This document shows positions 1 to 4,388 of a stretch of DNA of 5,990 nt, piece after piece. Position 1 is the first letter of the stretch. Every line of letters begins with the position of its first letter. The notes beneath the pieces were generated by a model, which saw nothing but the letters and a program-made list of their open reading frames with translations, was not told where the DNA came from and did no database searches. Both the position numbers and the translations under genes were made by a program. The DNA is from Alphaproteobacteria bacterium (GTDB taxonomy: Bacteria > Pseudomonadota > Alphaproteobacteria > JABAAW01): assembly GCA_014239005.1 (NCBI GenBank), contig JABAAA010000082.1, forward strand, positions 1-5,990. The letters run 5' to 3'.

Positions 1-423
1 GTAGAGTGCGCGCGCGTGGCTTTCGTCGACGGTGGAACGTCGGTAGAGGCTTCTGTCCTCTTGTCCCTCGCCTGCGAGCAGTACCAGGGGAATGTTTTTT
101 GCACGGCAGGTTTGTTCGACTTGGTCGCAAAAATAAGGAAAGTAGCTCTGTCCTCCCAGCAGCCTTGCGATCACAAGATTGGAGCGCGAGAGCGTCTTGT
201 CGATGTACAGGTCCAAAGAGGCGGGATGGAGCAAGTCGCGCAAAGGGACGAGGCGTAATGTCAGGGCGAACCCTTCTTGTACACACGTTGCGTAAGCGCG
301 AGCGAGCATGGCGAGCTCGCTGTCGGCAGCGCTGAAGACGAGAATGTCGGCGGGCTCTTGTTGCAAGTCGCGCGCTTGGGTTGCGTCGTCGATGCCGACC
401 TGCTGCGTTGCCAAGAAGTGCAT
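1..423 (-). CDS. cobN: Cobaltochelatase subunit CobN, amino-terminal part (runs off left edge)
   Basis: Minus-strand frame opening with ATG at 423-421 and open to base 1 without a stop, giving 141 residues. It begins MHFLATQQVGIDD and continues with EPADILVFSAADSEL (23-37), LRLVPLRDLLHPASLDLYID (56-75) and RLLGGQSYFPYF (87-98), then a LLAGEG turn and 'STVDES' near 131. These match, in order, the start of alphaproteobacterial CobN (MHLL..., PADILFLSAADTEL, the HP-S-D-Y segment, ALGGASYFRY, LPGDD, STV). CobN is the large cytoplasmic subunit of the ATP-dependent CobNST chelatase, which inserts cobalt into hydrogenobyrinate a,c-diamide in aerobic B12 synthesis. Full proteins are about 1,100-1,300 residues, so roughly 90 percent lies outside. 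The ATG is supported by the conserved MHxL start and by an in-frame stop at 484-486 with no other start between. No Shine-Dalgarno is visible; the leader is almost pure pyrimidine. The chaC-like gene lies 124 bp upstream in the same direction. The related chelatase subunit BchH fits less well. Confidence 0.88.
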   Translation of the reverse strand, partial: MHFLATQQVGIDDATQARDLQQEPADILVFSAADSELAMLARAYATCVQEGFALTLRLVPLRDLLHPASLDLYIDKTLSRSNLVIARLLGGQSYFPYFCDQVEQTCRAKNIPLVLLAGEGQEDRSLYRRSTVDESHARALY

Positions 424-483
424 GAAAAGAGGAGAAGAGGAGAAGAGGAAAAGAGGAGGAGAGGGGAAGAGGTGGAGAGGGGG
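424..483. repeat. Purine-only tract with mirror repeat next to the cobN start
   Basis: Sixty plus-strand bases contain a single pyrimidine (T at 473). The tract is built from short GGAGAAGA/GGAAAAGA-like units. Positions 430-449 read the same forwards and backwards on one strand, a perfect 20-base mirror repeat, which is the kind of sequence able to form intramolecular triplex DNA. On the cobN (minus) strand it is a CT-rich leader abutting the start codon and leaves no room for a Shine-Dalgarno sequence. Confidence 0.85.
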
Positions 484-485
484 TC

Positions 486-540
486 AGATTCGGTTCGGCA
501 TCGGATTGGCATCGGATTGGCATTGGGTCGGTTTTGGGTC
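486..540. repeat. 11-bp tandem repeat between chaC and cobN
   Basis: Five consecutive 11-base units can be read: AGATTCGGTTC (486-496), GGCATCGGATT (497-507), GGCATCGGATT (508-518), GGCATTGGGTC (519-529) and GGTTTTGGGTC (530-540). Two are identical and the others diverge. Weakly similar 11-base units (GGTCTTGTTAG, CGTTCTTGTTG) continue across the chaC stop codon to about 562. The spacing of one helical turn is notable, but simple slippage decay is the cautious explanation. No cobalamin riboswitch could be recognised in this short spacer. Confidence 0.75.
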
Positions 541-547
541 GGTCTTG

Positions 548-1225
548 TTAGCGTTCTTGTTGCAGTTTTTTTGCCAGCCCATCGATGTGCGAGCATCGAA
601 GATCGGCACGCGCGAGGCTGCGTTGTGTTTCCAACAAATAGTCGCGGTTGCTGCCGCGCGAACCGAACGCGCCTTCGATAGCGTGGAGACGCGTGCGCTC
701 GTCCACATGTCCTGCGTATTGGTTGCTCGCTCGATTAAGCACGAATCCCAAGCAAGGTTCCAGACGCGCGCCGTGAATGTCGCTGACCGCAAGCGCGCGA
801 GGCTCGTAGGCATCGGTAAACATCTCGCGTCGCCAGAGTTTTTGTAGCGTCTTGTAAGGTTCGCTCGCGGCAGTTTTTTTTGCCTGGCGAGTGTTCAAGC
901 GATAGGCAACACCCCAGCAACAGCCCCCACCGTCCAGTCCCAGCACCAGCCCCGGTCGCTCCATCGTTCCGCGATAGACGGGCGACCACAAGCCGAAGCG
1001 ACGGCGAAAGCCTTGCACGCAGGCGACGCGGCGCTCGGCGAAGTCGAAGTCGGGGCGAAAGATCAGCGACCCGTAGGCGAACACATACATGTCGCCCGCC
1101 GCCGCGTTCATGCGCTGCAGCCACCGTTCTCTGTAAAAACGCTCGAGGTTCGCCATGATGTGCGCGTCGCTGTAGACGATCTCGGCTGCCGAGAAGCGCG
1201 GCAGGTGGTACGAACAAGATTCCAT
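548..1225 (-). CDS. ChaC-like gamma-glutamylcyclotransferase
   Basis: A 225-residue protein of the ChaC/GGCT family, which cleaves gamma-glutamyl amides. ChaC members act on glutathione, giving 5-oxoproline and Cys-Gly in the cytoplasm. The family signature VFAYGSLIFRPDF lies at 48-60, with YGSL (51-54) forming the substrate-binding loop. It is followed by the GFRRRFGLWSPVYRGT stretch (72-87), PGLVLGLDGGGCCWGVAYRL (91-110) and LWRREMF (130-136), where E134 aligns with the catalytic glutamate. The carboxyl half holds the usual GFVLNR and DYLLET segments. Length is near the family norm. The start ATG at 1225-1223 is preceded by GGGAAGAA about 8 bases upstream on the minus strand. A later Met at residue 24 (MANLERFYRERW) is possible, because conservation begins only near residue 47. 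It is divergent from the binding-protein gene and upstream of cobN. An A8 run on the coding strand (874-881) encodes Lys-Lys. Confidence 0.88.
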   Translation of the reverse strand: MESCSYHLPRFSAAEIVYSDAHIMANLERFYRERWLQRMNAAAGDMYVFAYGSLIFRPDFDFAERRVACVQGFRRRFGLWSPVYRGTMERPGLVLGLDGGGCCWGVAYRLNTRQAKKTAASEPYKTLQKLWRREMFTDAYEPRALAVSDIHGARLEPCLGFVLNRASNQYAGHVDERTRLHAIEGAFGSRGSNRDYLLETQRSLARADLRCSHIDGLAKKLQQER

Positions 1226-1327
1226 CCTAAATTCTTCCCGACATTGTTCTGCAGTAAGGGCTACTCTCTAGACACTTCTACAGAGAGATTTGCCTTTTCT
1301 GCAACAACTTGTTAAAAATCGGTGGAT
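1226..1327. promoter_or_regulatory. Divergent intergenic region, probable back-to-back promoters
   Basis: The only gap in the window from which genes run outward in both directions, so promoters for chaC and the binding-protein gene are expected here. For the plus strand, TTGCCT (1290-1295), 17 bases, then TAAAAA (1313-1318) is a weak sigma70-like candidate that would start transcription very close to the ATG at 1328. An inverted repeat CTCTCT (1264-1269) / AGAGAG (1282-1287), with an 18-base centre-to-centre spacing, could be an operator or chance. No convincing minus-strand promoter was found by eye. Confidence 0.4.
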
Positions 1328-2359
1328 ATGGACTTCCTCAAGCCAAGCACCATGAAGCTGATGGGGTTTGCGATGGCATTTGTGTTCGCGCTTGCGCTTG
1401 TGCTTGTGCCGAGCGTTTCTCGTGCTGCCTCGCCGTCGAATGTCCTTTGGGCTAGCGGCTCGGGGTCCAAGGGCATCTGGCCGGCGATGCGCAACGGAAT
1501 ACTGGACGCGGGGTTCAAAAACAGATTGCGCGTGCGCTATCAGGCGGGACAAGGGGCGGAGACGAGCGCGCGTTTGCTCGATCGGTTGCAAAAAGAACAT
1601 ACGCCGCCGCGAGGACTTTTGCTCGCAGCCGCACCCTACGCCCTGCGCGCACGTATCGATCAGACCTTGCAAAAACGAGTTCAACAAGGCTCGCAACTTG
1701 CGGTCGTGTTGATCGGCGCGGATACGGGCAGTGCCTCGCAACCTCGTCTTGTGAGTGCAATCGTCGGTTTCGACGCGTTTGCAACGGGCGTCAAGGCGGG
1801 CAAGTATGCGCGCGCGCAAAGTGTGCGACAGGGGTGGCAATTGTTGGGTCGTGCGCCGACGCTCTGTTTGCGCACGCGCAAGGACGATCCTGCACGCGCA
1901 CGCCTCTGCCGCGGGGTGGCGGCGGGGCTAGGAAAAAGTGTCGCCATGCTCACGCTTGCGCACAAGCAACGCGCAGGGGCGCTCAACCTCAAGCGTTTGC
2001 GGCGCTACTTGACAAAGCATCCTGATACACCGCTGATATGGCTCGACGACGGCGCGCACACAAAAGAGGTGCTGGAAGTTGTTCAAGAACACTCCGATGT
2101 TTCACCCCTGCCCGTGGTCGTTTTCGGTCTTGCGCGCAGCCAAAAGATTGTGCTGGAAACAGAGCCGGAACGAATCGCCTTCGTCGTCGATCTGCGTCCC
2201 TTCGAGCAAGGAAGACGCGCGCTCGCTGCCATGCGCGATGTTTTGCGAAAAGGCACTGGCGCAAGCACGGGTTCGCCGCAGGTGGTCTCGATTTCGCCGC
2301 GCATTTTCACCCCGCAACAATTGCAAGACGTCTTGCCTCAGATCGGACGCACGCGCTAA
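1328..2359 (+). CDS. Exported type I periplasmic substrate-binding protein (sugar-binding-like, divergent)
   Basis: A protein of 343 residues (345 if GTG at 1322 is the start). The amino terminus is a signal peptide: MKLMGFAM, then a hydrophobic run to VLVPSVSRA, with likely cleavage at SRA/A. The mature part has the two-lobed layout of ABC sugar-binding proteins: GSKGIWPAMRNGILDAGF (46-63) in the ligand-cleft region, LLAAAPYALRARIDQTLQ (98-115), IVGFDAFATGVKAGKYA (145-161) as the 'D..a.G..aG' motif, CRGVAAGL (194-201), and VVDLRPFEQGRRAL (286-299) as the 'vD.rPyeqG..Al' motif, ending IFTPQQL. Such proteins capture a small ligand in the periplasm for an ABC importer or sensor. The ligand cannot be read from the sequence. 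No permease or ATPase gene is adjacent, so the partner is unknown. Starts at GTG 1322, ATG 1328 and ATG 1352 all keep the signal peptide. ATG 1328 was chosen as the first ATG; GGTGG lies only two bases before it. Confidence 0.72.
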   Translation: MDFLKPSTMKLMGFAMAFVFALALVLVPSVSRAASPSNVLWASGSGSKGIWPAMRNGILDAGFKNRLRVRYQAGQGAETSARLLDRLQKEHTPPRGLLLAAAPYALRARIDQTLQKRVQQGSQLAVVLIGADTGSASQPRLVSAIVGFDAFATGVKAGKYARAQSVRQGWQLLGRAPTLCLRTRKDDPARARLCRGVAAGLGKSVAMLTLAHKQRAGALNLKRLRRYLTKHPDTPLIWLDDGAHTKEVLEVVQEHSDVSPLPVVVFGLARSQKIVLETEPERIAFVVDLRPFEQGRRALAAMRDVLRKGTGASTGSPQVVSISPRIFTPQQLQDVLPQIGRTR

Positions 2360-2371
2360 GACAACACGCAT

Positions 2372-2399
2372 CTCGCGCACGGAACGTTTCGAGCGTGAG
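2372..2399 (+). other. Possible hairpin between the binding-protein gene and rluC
   Basis: CTCGCGC (2372-2378) can pair with GCGTGAG (2393-2399) over 7 bp with one G-U pair, and the loop contains AACGTT. It lies 12 bases after the stop of the binding-protein gene. There is no run of T directly after it, so it is a poor intrinsic terminator. Partial transcription termination or RNA stabilisation is possible, and chance is also possible in GC-rich DNA. Confidence 0.25.
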
Positions 2400-2439
2400 G
2401 GCTTGTCTTTCTGTCCGCCTTGTCTTGTCGTTTTGCTCG

Positions 2440-3537
2440 ATGCCTTTCTCTACTCAATCACAAGCGCAACCGCAGTCGCAACTGCAACCGCAGTCGCAAC
2501 CGCAAGCGCAAGCGCAGCAGCCGCGCCGCGTCGAAGCCGACGATGCGGGACAGAGGGTCGATCGTTACCTGAGACGTGTCTTTCCTTTTGCGCCGCACTC
2601 CCTTGTACAGAAATGGTTGCGAAGCGGGCAGGTGCGCTTGAACGGCGCGCGCGTCAAGGCGGACGCGCGACTTTCCGAAGACGACATGGTGCGTCTGCCG
2701 CCGCAAGCGGAAGGAACGACCAGAAGCGTACGTACTTCGGAAGGCGTACGTACGCATAAAAAAACGCGTGCGACGGACAAACAAACCCTGTCGCTGTTGA
2801 AAAAGCGAATCTTATTGGAGCGCGATGATTTTTTCTTGCTCGACAAACCGTCAGGGCTCGCCTGTCAGGGCGGGCGAGGGGTGGCACAATCGCTCGATCG
2901 ACAGCTGCTCGCGCTTGCGGAAAACCTTCCTTCGCTAGGCACGCCGCGCCTTGTTCATCGCCTCGATCGAGAAACCAGCGGTCTGCTGCTGGTGGGCAAG
3001 AATCGTCGCGCGGCGGCGGAACTCGCAAGGCTGTTCCGCGAAGGCAAGGTGCGCAAAACCTATTGTGCCATTCTGAAAGGCATGTCCGACACGACGAAGG
3101 GAAAAAAAATTACCTGTACCAGCCCTCTCATCGACAAACGCAAGGGCGAGCAAGAAGCGACGACGCACCTCTTTCTGCTCGATCAGAACAAAACGTCGGA
3201 CAGATCTTTGGTTTTGTTGCGTCCCGTCAGCGGTCGCAAGCATCAGCTGCGTCGCCATATGGCGGCGGCGGGAACGCCCGTTTTGGGCGAGCGGCTCTAT
3301 GCTCTGCGCACCGAGCGCGAAGTCAAAAATGTTTCGAGTGTTTTGAACGAAGACAAGCCTGCACGCCTGATGTTACACGCGCTCAGGGTTGAGATCGAAG
3401 AAGAGAAGGCGTCTCGTTATGCGGTGGACGCGCATCTTGCGCCGCCTGCCGACTTCGTGTCGACTTGCAATTCTTTGCGTCTCGATTCTTGGTGTCTCTA
3501 TGCGGGGCGTCTCAAGAATTCTTGTCTCGATCCTTAG
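2440..3537 (+). CDS. rluC: RluC-like 23S rRNA pseudouridine synthase
   Basis: A 365-residue RluA-family pseudouridine synthase, which converts specific 23S rRNA uridines to pseudouridine in the cytoplasm. Residues 1-28 are a Q/P/A/S-rich extension. An S4 RNA-binding domain follows (about 31-90: DDAGQRVDRYLRR, LVQKWLRSGQVRLNGARVKA, DDMVRLPP). After a Lys/Arg/Thr-rich linker (93-115) comes the catalytic domain: FFLLDKPSGLACQGGRGV (131-148), HRLDRETSGLLL (173-184) with catalytic D176, RPVSGRKHQLRRHMAAAG (261-278) and LMLHALRVEI (310-319). The S4 domain plus 'DAGQR.D.YLRR' favours RluC (E. coli sites 955/2504/2580) over RluA; the exact target sites are inferred. ATG 2440 was chosen as the first ATG after the preceding gene. 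GTG 2395 is an in-frame alternative with GGAA upstream; the ATG has only a pyrimidine-rich leader. The last residues are encoded in a tandem repeat overlapping the convergent gene. Confidence 0.88.
   Translation: MPFSTQSQAQPQSQLQPQSQPQAQAQQPRRVEADDAGQRVDRYLRRVFPFAPHSLVQKWLRSGQVRLNGARVKADARLSEDDMVRLPPQAEGTTRSVRTSEGVRTHKKTRATDKQTLSLLKKRILLERDDFFLLDKPSGLACQGGRGVAQSLDRQLLALAENLPSLGTPRLVHRLDRETSGLLLVGKNRRAAAELARLFREGKVRKTYCAILKGMSDTTKGKKITCTSPLIDKRKGEQEATTHLFLLDQNKTSDRSLVLLRPVSGRKHQLRRHMAAAGTPVLGERLYALRTEREVKNVSSVLNEDKPARLMLHALRVEIEEEKASRYAVDAHLAPPADFVSTCNSLRLDSWCLYAGRLKNSCLDP
2455..2520 (+). repeat. CAA/CAG-rich tandem repeat encoding a Q/P/A-rich head of RluC
   Basis: Dense CAA/CAG, CCG and GCG codons with an 18-base period: GCAACCGCAGTCGCAAC occurs at 2466-2482 and again at 2484-2500. 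The encoded residues alternate Gln with Pro, Ala or Ser and precede the S4 domain by a few residues. It is probably a disordered tail produced by repeat expansion. Confidence 0.75.
2726..2753 (+). repeat. Two GCGTACGTAC copies in the RluC interdomain linker
   Basis: GCGTACGTAC occurs at 2726-2735 and 2744-2753, 18 bases apart, giving the repeated peptide VRT..VRT. Each copy contains the self-complementary GTACGTAC, so the pair could also fold into a hairpin. It sits in a variable basic linker between the S4 and catalytic domains, where changes by a multiple of three bases should be tolerated. Confidence 0.6.
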
Positions 3538-4363
3538 AATTCTTGGAATTCTTGTCTCGATCCTTTCGAGTGAAAGGAACGGCGCTCCGCTTGCGGTAGA
3601 AGGGGGCGAGCAGCAGTGCCAAGAGGGGTAGATCGCCTCTGCGCTCGACTCCGATGCCGACGGAAGCAGGCGTGCGTTGCGGGTTGGCACTGGCGAACAG
3701 ACGATCCCACAGGCTCAACAGGTTGCCGTAGTTCGAATCGGTGTCTTGCCTACGCGCTCGATGGTGGAACTCGTGCCACCTCGGAGTTACGAAAACATAG
3801 CCAAGCCTTCGCTCCCACACGCTCGGCAGACGCAGGTTGGCGTGCTGGATAAGAGATGCGAGTTGCAGGGCGATTTCCGCGATCAGCACCGAAGCGAGAG
3901 GAATATCCAGCACGACGACGAAGACGGAGCGCACGAGCGCAGAAAGGATAACTTCTCCTAGATGGAAACGCACGCCGGTCGTGCTGTCGAGTTCTGCATC
4001 CAGATGATGAATCTCGTGGAAGCGCCACAACAAGGGGATCGCGTGATTCGCGCGATGCCACCAGTAGATAAAGACATCGATGAGAATAAGGTCGCAGACG
4101 AGGGGCAAGGTTCCCGCCTGCCACGTCTCGCTACGCCAACCGAGGGAAAAGGATTCGGCTACGAACGCCGTATACAGCACCAGCAGCGGCGAGACGATGC
4201 CGTTCAAGCCGAACAGAGTCAAGTTGCGCGCGGCGCGTTGCAACAGACGCTTGTGACGCGCTCGACGCACGGGCAACGTATGCTCGCACAGCAGAATCGT
4301 TGCAAACCACCCCCCGACGATCCACAACTTCCAAGCTAGCAAGGTTTGTACGGTGCTTTCCAT
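3512..4363 (-). CDS. Fatty acid hydroxylase / sterol desaturase family membrane protein
   Basis: A 283-residue integral membrane di-iron oxygenase-like protein. All expected histidine clusters are present: HRANH (103-107), HEIHH (116-120), RFH (132-134), QHAN (H174) and HEFHH (197-201), followed by the family hallmark DTDSNYGNLLSLWDRLF (207-223). Hydrophobic segments lie at about 12-28, 47-69, 85-102 and 139-172. Members hydroxylate or desaturate lipids, sterols or carotenoids; this one's substrate cannot be told from the sequence. The start ATG at 4363-4361 is preceded by AAGAGA, a weak ribosome-binding site, 25 bp after the GldG-like gene, suggesting co-transcription. The tail (265-283) is a charged low-complexity stretch KDRDKNSKNS then KDRDKNS, produced by a 30-bp-period DNA repeat. 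It lies beyond the conserved domain and overlaps the convergent rluC end by 26 bp. Confidence 0.88.
   Translation of the reverse strand: MESTVQTLLAWKLWIVGGWFATILLCEHTLPVRRARHKRLLQRAARNLTLFGLNGIVSPLLVLYTAFVAESFSLGWRSETWQAGTLPLVCDLILIDVFIYWWHRANHAIPLLWRFHEIHHLDAELDSTTGVRFHLGEVILSALVRSVFVVVLDIPLASVLIAEIALQLASLIQHANLRLPSVWERRLGYVFVTPRWHEFHHRARRQDTDSNYGNLLSLWDRLFASANPQRTPASVGIGVERRGDLPLLALLLAPFYRKRSAVPFTRKDRDKNSKNSKDRDKNS
3516..3565. repeat. 30-bp-period duplication at the rluC / hydroxylase gene junction
   Basis: GAATTCTTGTCTCGATCCTT occurs exactly at 3516-3535 and 3546-3565. Further GAATTCTTG and TCTCGAT fragments surround it from about 3478. The first copy contains the rluC stop (TAG, 3535-3537 at its edge) and lies inside both genes; the second encodes only the hydroxylase tail. 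No transcription terminator is apparent between the converging genes. Confidence 0.85.
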
Positions 4364-4388
4364 GTCTCTTAACTTAAGGGCTCGTCGC

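Noticed and set aside
486..540. CRISPR-like array
   Set aside because: The units are contiguous 11-mers without spacers.
424..547. Possible cobalamin riboswitch before cobN
   Set aside because: The spacer is too short and is made of simple repeats; no B12-box-like sequence was recognised.
261..596. Minus-strand open frame of 111 codons over the cobN start
   Set aside because: Shifted relative to the well-matching CobN frame and composed largely of repeat-derived Ser/Leu/Phe runs.
308..847. Plus-strand open frame of 179 codons across the cobN start, the repeat spacer and the chaC end
   Set aside because: It lies antisense to two recognisable genes, is partly translated from the purine repeat, and resembles no family.
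2038..2439. Upstream extension of the rluC frame inside the binding-protein gene
   Set aside because: It overlaps the preceding gene out of frame with Arg-rich, family-unlike sequence; the RluC homology starts only after about 2520.
2079..2759. Plus-strand open frame of 226 codons spanning the binding-protein and rluC genes
   Set aside because: A frame-shifted shadow of both genes with low-complexity Ala/Thr/Ser and no recognisable motif.
3516..3565. Attachment site or insertion-sequence scar
   Set aside because: There is no transposase, integrase or inverted terminal repeat nearby; the 30-bp periodicity fits tandem duplication.
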